Shown piece by piece: positions 11,367 to 20,736 of a stretch of DNA of 64,000 bases. This DNA is from Acanthococcus lagerstroemiae (lineage: Eukaryota > Arthropoda > Insecta > Hemiptera > Eriococcidae). The position numbers and the translations under genes were made by a program. The notes beneath the pieces are model-generated. The model was given only the letters and a program-made list of their open reading frames with translations, was not told where the DNA came from and did not search any database. Within the stretch, counting starts at the first letter, position 1, and every line of letters starts with the position of its first letter. Location of the stretch: positions 67,382,101 through 67,446,100 of the forward strand of contig CM063106.1 in the NCBI GenBank assembly GCA_031841125.1, written 5' to 3'.

Positions 11367-12176
11367 GTCCAGATCCCGTACCGGAGAGTGGAGCTGGAGA
11401 AGGTACAGCGGAGAGTCGCGCTAAGGTGCGTCAGCGCGTATCGCACCGTGTCAACGGAGGCGGTAGGCGTGCTGGCGCGCCTTCCACCCATCGAGCTGAA
11501 GGTAGACGAGTTGGCGCAGTCCTACAAGGCGCAGAAGAAGGCGAGGACGCGGCAGGAGGCACGCCGGGCGAAGCGTGGCATTCAGCTGACCACGCTTCAG
11601 CGATGGACGGAGAGGCTCGCCCAGTCTTCGAAAGGCGAGTGGACCCGGGAGCTGATCGGTGAGCTCGACCTGTGGTTAGGCAGGAAGCACGGAAGCCTGA
11701 ACTTCCATCTGACCCAGGTCTTGAGCGGACACGGTTGTTTCGGCTCGTACCTGCACCGGATGGGTTTGGCGAGGAGCGCCGAGTGCACCCATTGTGCAAG
11801 CGGAGAGGAGGACACGCCGTGGCATACGCTGTTCGAGTGCGACGCCTGGGAGGAGAGGCGCGGGGCGGTCACGATCGATCCCGGAGACGGCATGATCGAC
11901 CGTCTTGCGCCGGACACCCTGGTCCCGGAGCTGTTGAGGAGCCGAAGCGGTTGGAACCGGGTGTCGGGTTTCGTTTCGGCCATCATGCGACGGAAGATGG
12001 AGGCTGAGTGGTCGAGACAAAGGACGCAAGGAGGAGAAGCGGATGTTGCTGCTGCTACTGCGGCGGCGGATACCATCCAGCGAAGCTCGCCCGTTGCACC
12101 AGGGCTGGAGCAGAGCTCGCCCGCAGTGCAAGGGCTGGAGCTTCAATCGGGAGAGTCTCACACGACGAGTGAGTGA
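11367..12176 (+). CDS. R1-clade ORF2 C-terminal fragment, open frame
   Basis: The frame reads VQIPYRRVELEKVQRRVALR, SAYRTVSTEAVGVLARLPPI and later FHLTQVLSGHGCFGSYLHRM, then CTHCASGEEDTPWHTLFECD. The first two blocks match the segment after the reverse transcriptase in R1-clade ORF2; the last is the C-x2-C-x8-H-x4-C zinc-binding motif near the C terminus. The stop is TGA at 12174-12176. There is no start codon of its own: the frame happens to continue 40 codons upstream into flanking DNA (to an ATG at 11247), a chance fusion at the insertion point. The catalytic reverse transcriptase and endonuclease are missing. Confidence 0.88.
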   Translation, partial: VQIPYRRVELEKVQRRVALRCVSAYRTVSTEAVGVLARLPPIELKVDELAQSYKAQKKARTRQEARRAKRGIQLTTLQRWTERLAQSSKGEWTRELIGELDLWLGRKHGSLNFHLTQVLSGHGCFGSYLHRMGLARSAECTHCASGEEDTPWHTLFECDAWEERRGAVTIDPGDGMIDRLAPDTLVPELLRSRSGWNRVSGFVSAIMRRKMEAEWSRQRTQGGEADVAAATAAADTIQRSSPVAPGLEQSSPAVQGLELQSGESHTTSE

Positions 12177-12447
12177 AGAGGAAGAGGCAGCGCGTCCGGC
12201 TGCGGGGGACCTGAAATTTCCAGGCGAGTGCTCTGGGAGCGCGGACCTCGGTCAGTAGGGAACCCCGTGGTGGCCCTGGCAGGACGCGCGCACCGTTCCG
12301 GCCAGGAGAAATGGGGGCTCGGGCCCGGCCCCAAAGCGTTCCCCTCGGTATTGATGCGATGCCCGAAAGGGTAGTTTCCGGTGCCGGGGGTGCGGTGTCT
12401 CAGGGGCCACTTTGGCATGCGTGCATCGCCATACGTCCCACAACACC
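11367..12447 (+). mobile_element. R1-clade non-LTR retrotransposon, 5'-truncated, with 13-bp target duplication
   Basis: This 1081-bp segment is bracketed by perfect direct copies of AAGTGGTCATCCA (11354-11366 and 12448-12460). It contains an open C-terminal ORF2 segment (11367-12176) and a GC-rich 3' untranslated region of about 270 bases ending CATACGTCCCACAACACC. That 3' end recurs at 14737, 19675, 31120, 35679 and 56092. A 5' truncation with a 12-14 bp target duplication is the hallmark of R1-type target-primed reverse transcription. It is far more GC-rich than its surroundings. The frame is still open, so this copy is comparatively young. Confidence 0.92.
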
Positions 12448-12460
12448 AAGTGGTCATCCA

Positions 12461-12589
12461 TCGTATGCAGAATTTTTCAAGAGTCTGACATCCAGTTCGA
12501 ATGTGTCCATCATTTGAGTCATATTGACACTCTAACGGCATCATGCGACCAGTCACATACAGAGGATGAGGCCTCTTTTAATTTGAACA
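12461..12589. other. Right flank of the R1 insertion
   Basis: Short unique-looking flank after the right target copy (12448-12460). It continues the interrupted pre-insertion sequence and leads into the tandem units. Confidence 0.4.
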
Positions 12590-13065
12590 AATTAGAACAA
12601 ATTGAGAACAAGTTGTAGTGGGTCAAAATCACATTTACATGGAAACCTAGAACTTAAGAGTCACTTACGCCCATCCCCTGAATTCAGATTGACATTAAAT
12701 GCAGAGTGATGCTGGATTGTAGTATGTTGATGAGAGAACAAATTAAAACACATAGAGAACAAATAGTAGTTGGCAAAAAATCACATTTTCATGGATACTT
12801 AGGACTTAAGGGTCACTTAAGCCCACCCTTTGAATTTCAAAATAACTTCAAATACACAGTGATGGTGGATTGTGGTGTGTAGATTCAGGAACAAATTAGA
12901 ACAGATAAGAAACAAATTGTAGTGGGGGACAAATTGCAATTATGTGGGAAATTCGCACATAAGGTTCACTTACCCCCACCACATAAGTTCATATTGTCGG
13001 TCAATGCTTTGTGGCGACGGATTTTAGTGTGTAGATGAGAGAACAAATTAAAATGAATAGAGAAC
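12590..13065 (+). repeat. Diverged tandem units of about 140-160 bp
   Basis: Three to four degenerate units start at about 12595, 12732, 12890 and 13038. Each has AGAACAAATT repeated, then GTAGTGGG, ATCACATTTNNATGG, ACTTAAGGGTCACTTA, CCCACC and GTGATGNTGGATTGTAG. They sit just inside the right arm of the inverted-repeat structure and have no equivalent in the left half, so they resemble subterminal or internal repeats of a transposon. Confidence 0.7.
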
Positions 13066-13497
13066 AAATTATTCGGGATTGGTGGTACAAAATGGTACAA
13101 AATAGGTACAAAATTTTGAAACCACTCCGGGTGCCGAATGCTTCCATGGGAGGGGGCTGGGGGGCTACTTATTTTGCGAATAAGTCGGGAAGGGAGAGGG
13201 TACAAAATTCGGGATTGGTGGTACAAAATGGTACAAAATAGGTACAAAATTTCCATATCACTTCCGGTGCGATATTCTCATTTTTGGGGGCTATGTTTCG
13301 CTAGCCCCCAAATTTATTTAAAAAAAAAATGCGGGTAATGATGTGGGTACAAATTTCGGGATTGGTGGTACTAATTGGTACAAAATTATGAGATAGTTTT
13401 TGACTTCGGAATCTAATTTGGAGGGGCTGGTGAAATGGACCTCATGTTTCGTCAAAATGTCACTTAGGTCAAGTGTGCATGAGACACTCGATATGTA
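13066..13497 (+). repeat. Right arm of the inverted-repeat structure
   Basis: Three blocks of GGTACAAAAT motifs (roughly 13075-13125, 13207-13255, 13344-13392) at a spacing near 135 bases, followed by GATAGTTTTTGACTTCGG and the terminal TGCATGAGACACTCGATAT. Each block has the phrase ATTCGGGATTGGTGGT. Confidence 0.65.
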
Positions 13498-14736
13498 GTA
13501 AGCTGAAGGTTGGATTCGAATATAAGCTCAATGGGACCATACGAGAGACTTAAGTGTACCTACCTAATTTAGTGTATAGAATAACAAAGGCAGTCGAAAA
13601 GTTTACGTTTTGGACATTGACCCTCCAGAGGTAGGAAGAAATTCAACAATAACTTTTATTTCATCTGCTACAGCGGCATCACTATAGACTTTACAAACTT
13701 ATCAATGATTTCTCACAGAATCTACCAACTCCTGTATTAGCTACAACAAATTCAAAGAGTCTTGAATGCGTAGATACTGAACAAAAAACGATTCGGTTTG
13801 AGAAGAAAGGCCCTGAGCTGCTACTTTCCCATCTTGGCTGTGTATTTTTTATTACCCTCCAAACGAGTAAATCATTTTGCAACCGAAACATCGACAGCAA
13901 CACAATGTTCTTTAAACAAACCAAAAAAAAAAAAGAAAAAAGAGAAGTCAAAGGTGATCAGCCTCGATTACAAAAAAAACCTCTGGGAGCCTGAAGGAAA
14001 TCATTCAGTATTAGAAAACACGTACTTCCTTAAAAAATTATACGCGTAACGACGAATCAAAAAAGAGACCCGGCTAAAAAAAGAAAAAGAAAAAACTTGT
14101 TAAAAGCCTCTATTGTACTAGTTTTTCTCATGTTGAATAGAATTAAACGCCGTGCAATAAAATACGAGGAAGAATATCGACTCTGAAAATTGTGGTTGAC
14201 ATATGTCTCATGTCTGTTTTTCTTGCCGCAGACGTTGAACTCTTCCCGTGACCCTGCATTTGAGTGCAGCCGAAGAACTGAAGCTGACATGGACACAAAA
14301 TGAGAACAGTTTTTATTAGTGTTGTAAACAACTCGCATAGCAGGACAAAAAAACTGAAGCCGCTGCATTTTCTTTCCGGGATATCGCCACCGCCTCCGAA
14401 TAGTCAGCGGAGAAAGGTAGAAAGATTGTGAAAGATGGCAGGCAGTATTCGAATATTCAAGAGAATGGCGTTTTGTAAAATAACGATGTAGTAAGGATGG
14501 AGTCAGATGGTAGATCGGAGGGATGTCGGAAAAGGTACAGGAAGTCGCCAACCATCAAATGACCCGTGATATGAGCGGGAAATGAAATTCTATTATTTTC
14601 TCAAGTGGTCTTGAGAGTGGCAGATCCAGGGAGTCATCATGGACGTGGCAACTCAACATGTGTAAAAATATTGTTTTAGCCCTTGCCTTCCCCCTGAGCA
14701 CTTGAATCATCTTGTCGATTTCAGGAGTAAAAAAGA
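13498..14736. other. No confidently recognised feature
   Basis: AT-rich with A-runs at 13921-13940 and 14080-14095. A minus-strand open frame of 164 codons (14057-14551) has no recognisable domain and is rich in Ser, Arg and Phe; it is not called as a gene. Confidence 0.4.
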
Positions 14737-14850
14737 ATGTGGGGTGGAGCGTATGGCGACACACGTATGCCAAATTGGCTCCCCAGACACCGCACCCCTG
14801 GCCTCGGACACCTGCCTTTCGAGTATCGTATCAGTGACCACAGGGAAAAT
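14737..14850 (-). mobile_element. R1-clade 3' end, 114 bp, with target duplication
   Basis: On the minus strand this carries the R1 3' untranslated text ending GCCATACGCTCCACCCCA. It is truncated within the 3' untranslated region. Flanks GAGTAAAAAAGA (14725-14736) and GAGTAAATAAGA (14851-14862) match at 11 of 12 positions, supporting an independent insertion event. Confidence 0.8.
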
Positions 14851-14862
14851 GAGTAAATAAGA

Positions 14863-16757
14863 GAGAAGTACTAACAGTTTTGAACGATTTGTACTGTTAA
14901 TAGCTGATTCTGAAAATGAAAACATCAAGGGTGAATATAGACGTAACCAGAGGGGAGCTACGGGGGCTATAACTTCTCGAACGCCGTGAGCATTTTTTAA
15001 ATCTTCAAGCTAAAGATTACGTTAAGTGTTTTATTTTTTTGCATAAAATTTACCCACTCCTCCCACATTTCTCTCGCTTAGCCCTTCTCAGAGGTAATTC
15101 CTGGCTGCGCCTGGGGTGACATTATAGACTTCTGAAACTCACTGGATTTCCGATTAAGGATCGGAAGTCATTTTCAGGACCAGCTGCGAATATTTAAGCT
15201 TCCGCGTTGATGTAAGAATCTTTCAGTCTCTTCTTATTTCTTTTAGACTCTTGTTTCAAACTCCTTACCTACATTTTTTTTTTTTAATAACCTGTTTAAG
15301 ATCGACTCTTCCAGGCTTGTTAACATAATCAAGATTTTTTAGAACTCTTACAACATTTTGGAACTCGTATACGATTGGAAATCTGTAAGAATCTTTAAAA
15401 CCAACCAAGCGTCAACAATACTAACTTTTCTCCGCCTATAATGACTATAAAAATATACGGATGCAACTTCTGGATTGGTGATTTAGTACTCTTTGACTCA
15501 AAATTTGGTCTGAAACACTTCAAGTTAATAGCTCCGGTAGGGAGGGAACGGATAGGGAGTTCAAAATTAGTAGAGAAATGTTTGTTTCTTTTTCCCGATG
15601 TTAGATTTGATTCATCGGTTTCTTGGGTCTCTGGATCTGTTTTTGAGATAAGTTTTTTGGTTTCAATCCCCTAGGATGCCACTGGAAGAAGAGCTGAACT
15701 TCCAGTATCAGGTTTCCTTCGCGATAGTAGCCGATTTATATAGGTTTTCCGAGTCGTTGAATCTGTTTTTGAGGTTAGCAAGATTCTTTTGTTGGAGCCA
15801 TCACCAAAGTTCAGGAAACCTTTCTTCTTTTCCCACCTGGGTACTCATAAAGTAAGATTTGAACATTTTGATACCAATATGGGGACGAGGGGGAGGGGAC
15901 CAAACAGGTCACCTTGAAAAACACATTTTCAGGCGCTCACCGTAGCAATCGCCGGCCAATACCTCCTCCCACTCCTCCTCCAGAGAGAAAGCAGAAAATA
16001 TAATATTCTTCATCGTAACTCTCCCTCCACCCCTCTCCCACCAAAAAGTTTTAAAAACATCTATCTTTTTTTAAACATGTCTTCAACAATTTTCAGTTTT
16101 CTTCTAAAGAATAATAGCATTCGGCTAAATTTTATCAACTCATCATAAAAGCTGGACATATTTGAGAAAATAATTTTTCTGTTTTTCATATGAAAATTTG
16201 GATGCAGAGCAATAAATTTTCTTGCGATTTCATTTTTGTGTCCTGTGTGGACGATTTGGAGTCGAACAAAGTATGTTTTCATAAAATGGGAGAACCATTA
16301 ATTTCATCAAGTCGAGCTCAAATTTTGAAGATATTACCTGTCCACCAAGTGGAATAATAATCAGGTTAACCGAGATATTAAGTACCTCGACATCAAAAGC
16401 TAAAAAATTAAGTGGTTTTAAATACTCGTAGTAACGTGAATATGAACATTTTGAAGGAGACGGGAATTACTTATAATTTTATAAGTTACAAAAAAAAACC
16501 TCATAGGCATGACTTTTTAGTTGCGAGTGAGGCGAATGGAATTTTTTTCCCTTCTTCAACGATTTTAGTCGCAAACATTAAAAATGTTTGATTTTCCCCA
16601 GCTTAGAAGAAGGGGGTTTTTATTTTCATACTTCTTTAAAATTCCTTCAGATGTATTTTATCCGGCAAGAGTCTTCTAGAAGATACTTTTTCGGGTCTAA
16701 GATTATTATTTCTGACTGTACAAAGACTTTATTTTAAGACTTTTTTAGATGTTAATT
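14863..16757. other. AT-rich DNA with degenerate GACTCTT satellite text
   Basis: From about 15190 the sequence carries irregular AGACTCTT/AACTCTTACA phrases, the reverse complement of the AGTCTTGAAA satellite seen at 17.8-18.4 kb. Short open frames (15441-15674 plus, 16061-16282 minus) show no family resemblance. No gene is called. Confidence 0.4.
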
Positions 16758-17053
16758 CATAGGCGTCGACTTAGCATTTTCTGATGAAAATTTTGGAGGG
16801 GTGACGCCCCCCCCCATAATATCTTCAATTCAAGAATGAAAAAAGTACAACAAATTTTACCATCAATTTTTAAATTTAACGAAAATGAAAGTAAAATATG
16901 ATAAGTAATAATAAGAAGGGTATAATTTTGGCACCAAAATAGATGGAAGACGACCATTTGAATTTTCAGAGAGGGATGTTTGACCGCTCCTAAGAACCGT
17001 GATAACTTTGATTCTGCCCCCGTCTCAATATTTTCCATAAGTCGGCGCCTATG
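16758..17053. mobile_element. TIR MITE, hAT-like
   Basis: Ends CATAGGCGTCGACTTA (left) and CATAGGCGCCGACTTA (right, minus strand) match at 15 of 16 positions. G/C runs lie inside each end as in other hAT-like MITEs here. Flanking octamers match only at about five of eight positions, so the superfamily assignment is tentative. The 93-codon minus-strand frame spanning it is fortuitous. Confidence 0.7.
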
Positions 17054-17079
17054 CGTTTACTAGACCCTTTAAGACTTAT

Positions 17080-18420
17080 TGTGATGAACAAAAGCAATAA
17101 AATAGGTATGTATTTTGAAATGTATTTTCCTGGCTCGAAGGGTGGAGGGGTATCGTCATAGTTTTTCTTTCAATTCTTTTAGACATATTTTATTCTTCAA
17201 GGCCATCTTTAAAACTTTTTCATCTTGTTTGAGATTATTGTTTCATACTCTACAAAGACTTTACTCTTCTAGACTTCTATAAAATTCTTTAAAACTCGTT
17301 AAGTAGTATAAAATGGATATTTTCAACTCTTTCCGAAGGAGAGGGAGGAAGGAGGGAATATATACTTATAATTGGCCATATTGATGTCAGTGAGAGCACT
17401 TTAATATTTCTTAAAATAATTTTAAAAAATCTCCATGCGTTTTCGAAATTTATTCAGACTAACTTTTCGAGACTCTACCCGAACAGTTCAAGGCTATCTC
17501 TAAAACTTTTTTGGATTTAAGATTATTGCTTATGCTACGACTTTTTCAATCTCTTCCAGACTTTTACAAACTCCCTTAAAACTCTATAGTCTCATACATT
17601 TTTCAAATTCTGCCAGGGGTACTTCATTTTCAAGACTCAGACTCGTCCAGAATGGCCCCAGATTATTTTTACAGCTCTTTCGGACTTGAAGACCATTATT
17701 TTACGTTCCATAGAGACTTTTTTATAGTCTATCAGATTTTTTTTTCTTCGAAACTCTTATAGACATATTTAAGACTTCTTAAGACTCGACTAGATGCTAA
17801 AACAAATAAGTTTAGAAAAACCTGAAACAATCTCAAAAAGTATTGAACCCGTCTCTGTAAGCATTTAACTAGGTTCGAAGAGTTTCATAAGTCCCAATGA
17901 AGCATAGAAACCTTCAAAAGTTTGTCATATTTATAAGAGCCTTGAAAAATCCAAAACAGTATTGAAAAAATTTTAATGAATCTCGAAGAATCTGACACCC
18001 ATCTAGATGATTTCAAAGGGATCTTGAATAAGTACGAAAATATCTCAGTTAATTCTAATAATCTCGATAATAGTCATTATTTCAGTCAAGCCAGGAATAG
18101 TCTTGAAATGCATCTCGAAGATCTTTATTGAAAGGTAGAAATATGTTTAGAGGTCTTGAAAAGTCTTAAACCAAAGTTAAGAAGCCTGGGAGAGTCTTAA
18201 AGAGCTCTAAACTCATCGAGATAGATGTACAAAAAGCTGAAATGAATCTAAAAGAGTCTGAAATAGGTAACAGATTTAAAAAAATATATCTCAGTAATTC
18301 TGAAAGAAGTATAAAAAATATTGAAGAACTGAATGATCTTTAAAAAGTCTCGAAGCTTGGGATAGTGTTGATCGAGTCCGTAAGATCTGTAAAGAGCCTT
18401 GAACGTGTCTTCAAGAACTT
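17080..18420. repeat. Degenerate AGTCTTGAAA satellite with strand switch
   Basis: From about 17160 to 17800 the plus strand is full of AGACTTTT, AGACTCTAC and GACTCGTC phrases. From about 17830 to 18420 it is full of GTCTTGAAA, GAGTCTTAAAG and AGTCTGAAA, the reverse complement. Units are irregular (about 12-25 bases) and diverged. Related text occurs at 32700-33140, 57000-57130, 58110-58280, 58610-58700 and 60960-61300. Confidence 0.6.
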
Positions 18421-18474
18421 TCAGAATTCAGAAAACCTTTATTTGGGGGAATTAATAAACAATATTAATTTATA

Positions 18475-18850
18475 ATACATATGAAGAATTAGCGGCCCCA
18501 AAGTGCGGCTCGCTTCTCCCCTGACCCATGCCGGGCAAAGGTTTCCTGTAGACGTTCCCATTCATTTCTATTCCTGGCTATTCTTTGGAGGTTGTTACTT
18601 TTTAAAAATTTATTAATATCGTCTCTCCATCTTAATGACTATTTACCTCTTCCTCTTTTGCCGTCCAGCGGTTGCCAAAAGGTGGTTCATTCCTGAGACG
18701 AGAGATGTGATTTTATTCTTTTGACCTGCCAAATTGAATTTTTACTGAATTTTAATTTCCGATAACCAAGATTCTTATCCTGTCCTTTCTTGTTATCCCC
18801 AACATTGATCTCTCCATTGTGTTTTGAGTTATCCTAATTCTGTTCAATCA
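18475..18850 (-). pseudogene. RTE-like retrotransposon, C-terminal remnant
   Basis: On the minus strand the reading order is TQNTMERSMLGITRKDRIRI, then RWTAKRGRGK, LRWRDDINKFLKSNNLQRIA and NEWERLQETFARHGSG. This matches the region after the reverse transcriptase in RTE-type polyproteins (ER-x-MLGI-x3-DRIR; GRP-like basic block; RW-x-DDI; RIA-R; W-x-LQETFA). Stops and frame changes show decay. It is the same family as the fragment at 1591-1698. Confidence 0.72.
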
Positions 18851-18902
18851 AGAACTTTACAAAATATAGAATATAGTAAGAGTCTTAGAGAAGACCTGAA
18901 GA

Positions 18903-19340
18903 GCAGGGACGTTCCGAAGAGTTTTTCCTGGAGGAGGGAGCAAAAATTGTGAAAGTTCCAACTGACACAACTCAAAATTCCCAAGCATCAAAGCAAAAAA
19001 AATCTTTCGATTGACTTATTGAATTCTTTCCACAACTGATGACTCAACTTCAAATTCCCAAATATCAAAACAAAAAAAAAAACTTTTGACGTATTGGATT
19101 TTCTCAACTTTTCTCAACTCAATTCCCAAGAGTCAAAGCAAAAAAAAAAACAAAAAACTTTTGATTGACTTTTCTTGGATTTTTCCCACTGATCCTGACT
19201 CAACTCAAAATTCCCAAATATCAAAGCAAAAAAAAAAAAAGCGTTTGACTTGTTGGATTTTCCGAACTCCTCCTGACTGAAGTGGTAAATTTTCCCAACT
19301 GCTCAATAAAAAATTTCGACGGGGGTGTCCCCAACCCCTG
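18903..19340 (+). repeat. Interspersed repeat family A, copy 2, with four tandem units
   Basis: The leader GGGACGTTCCGAAGAGTTTT matches 301-320. It is followed by four units of about 80 bases, each with CAAAATTCCCAA, TATCAAAGC, an A-run and CTTTTGACTTGTTGGATTTT. Copy 1 has two such units, so unit number varies between copies. Confidence 0.65.
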
Positions 19341-19674
19341 AAGAGTCATAAACAATCATTGATGAAGATATTATATCAATTCGTGGATCATCAGAATATA
19401 CTTGTGCTAAGCCACCGAGGATTTTCCCGGTTGCTCGACGGGGCACTCTGCCCCTGGGGGGAGGGCTGAGTTTTAGGCTTCACTCCTCGGTTGTGCCCAT
19501 TCTTCTTCATAACAAGAATACCTAGAGTGCGATATTCAGCATAAGGCTTTCGCTGGCCCATCGGACTGAGCGTTTATAGTTTAAGGTTATGCACACCAAT
19601 GTAGGAAGGTCTCTCTCTCTTTTCCCATGGGGGGATTACCAGTCACTACAGCATATATCCCATCAACTTCTATT
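19341..19674. other. No gene; left flank of R1 fragment
   Basis: Contains C/G-run text (CCCCTGGGGGGAGGGC at about 19455) of unknown repeat origin. CCCATCAACTTCT at 19659-19671 is the candidate left target copy for the R1 fragment. Confidence 0.4.
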
Positions 19675-20058
19675 GGTGGAGCGTATGGCGATGCACGCAT
19701 GCCAAATTGGCCTCCCAGATGCCATACCCTTAGCACCGGAAACTACCCGTTCGAGTATCGCATTAGTGACCAAAGGGACTTCTTGAGACTGGCCCGGGCA
19801 CCCATTTCATCTCTCCCCTTCAGATTCGTGGTGTCCTGCCAGGGCCACTATGGGATACACAACTAAGGCAACGCTCACACAGCATTAACATGGAATTCGG
19901 ATGCGCCACAGCTGGACGCACTTCCTTTCTTCTGTCCTCACCTCCTTGTCTTGGTACATGTGGTGACGCAGGAAGGTGATGATGGTGGGGTGAGCCCTGC
20001 CGGGGGGTCTGCAGCAGCTGCGATTGTACAAAGTCGTTGTGTCCAGCGTAGGCCGAGC
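19675..20058 (-). mobile_element. R1-clade 3' fragment
   Basis: On the minus strand it runs from the end of ORF2 (the region that codes HHTV-like text before the stop in other copies) through the 3' untranslated region to CATACGCTCCACC. It is colinear with 30700-31120 and with the complement of 56092-56480. Flanks CCCATCAACTTCT (19659-19671) and CCCATCATATTCT (20063-20075) match at 11 of 13, but the right copy overlaps the neighbouring SINE's own duplication and tail, so that duplication is tentative. Confidence 0.8.
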
Positions 20059-20059
20059 A

Positions 20060-20441
20060 TAACCCATCATATTCTCTTTTCTAATTTTATTCTCAACCCG
20101 AGGCCTGGAATCCACACTTTCGAGCATTACTTCAGAGACGCCGGAAAGGCTGTTAGGGCTGTCTTACAGCCAATGGTACAATCAAACGTGACGTCGCATG
20201 ACGCTGGCTCAACGACTGTTCAACTAATTGAGCGGCCGAATCCGGACGGTCAACGGCGGCTCAACATCGGTTCAATGTTGAACCGCGATTGTGCAACTGG
20301 CCCTTAGCCCTCTTCGCTTCTTGCCGAAAAACCGGCCTAGGTCGAAATGTCGCGAGTTGCTACGTAGACTCGAACCTAAGACTTCCGGATTCCGAGACCA
20401 GCACGCTGTCCACTCAGCTAACCAGACCCCTAACCCATCAT
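20060..20441 (-). mobile_element. tRNA-derived SINE, with a MITE inserted in it
   Basis: On the minus strand the element begins GGTCTGGTTAGCTGAGTGG and contains a B-box-like GGTTCGAGTCT, then TTTCGACCTAGGCCGGTTTT, GAGGGCTAAG and, after the MITE, CAGCCCTAACAGCC and GTAATGCTCGAAAG. It is the same family as 57703-57917. Direct copies of TAACCCATCAT (20060-20070 and 20431-20441) bracket it. Removing the 137-bp MITE and one TTA leaves about 220 bases, the length of the other copy. Confidence 0.87.
20167..20303. mobile_element. PIF/Harbinger-like MITE nested in the SINE
   Basis: Its ends, CAGCCAATGGTACAATC (left) and GGGCCAGTTGCACAATC (right, minus strand), are imperfect 17-bp inverted repeats. 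TTA flanks both sides (20164-20166 and 20304-20306), consistent with the TWA duplication of PIF/Harbinger. The intact SINE at 57703 reads straight through this point (GAGGGCTAAGACAGCCC), which acts as an empty site. The 137-bp body is GC-richer than its context and non-coding. Confidence 0.8.
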
Positions 20442-20736
20442 CTTATTGCTGTCATTAAATACGCTGGAATACGACTAAATTCCGAAATGCACTTTTTGAA
20501 GGGGCTGGGTGTGCTAACCAGAATCCTTCTCCCGTTATGACGCCGATGGTTGTACCTACTTATTAACATCAGGAAGCAGTTGAGAAGTTACTACAGCCGA
20601 CGATCGAATTCCTTGCAAAGATTTGGAAATGTATGCAAGAAAGCCAGATCCAAGATGGAGCGGAGCAAATAGATAGCGGCCAGGGAGGAAAGAGACACTG
20701 AGGTGACTGGTGGTCTGGCGCTCGACCAATCACACC
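20442..20736. other. Flank before the tandem duplication
   Basis: No gene recognised. The GAAGTGG at the end of this stretch opens the first duplicated unit. Confidence 0.4.

Larger units (their letters stand above)
8797..13497. mobile_element. Large inverted-repeat structure with iterated GGTACAAAAT arms
   Basis: The outer ends match in inverted orientation: ATATCGAGTGTCTCATGCAC at 8797 and the same text on the minus strand ending near 13497. Further in, both arms carry TTCCGAAGTCAAAAACTATC and clusters of GGTACAAAAT flanked by ATTCGGGATTGGTGGT. The right arm has three such clusters (about 13075, 13207, 13344), the left two (about 9047, 9196). Between the arms lie a fold-back MITE, a Jockey-like 3' end, an R1 fragment and tandem units. 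It could be one 4.7-kb TIR element hosting later insertions, or two inverted copies of a smaller repeat. No transposase was found. Confidence 0.5.

Noticed and set aside
11431..12161. Antisense and other-frame open frames of 122-161 codons inside the R1 segment
   Set aside because: They are shadows of the GC-rich R1 ORF2 frame, which alone shows conserved motifs.
14057..14551. 164-codon minus-strand open frame
   Set aside because: No recognisable domain, no splice context and composition like surrounding DNA; could be chance.
19659..20075. Firm target duplication for the 19.7-kb R1 fragment
   Set aside because: The right copy overlaps the SINE's own duplication and tail, so the match could be coincidental.
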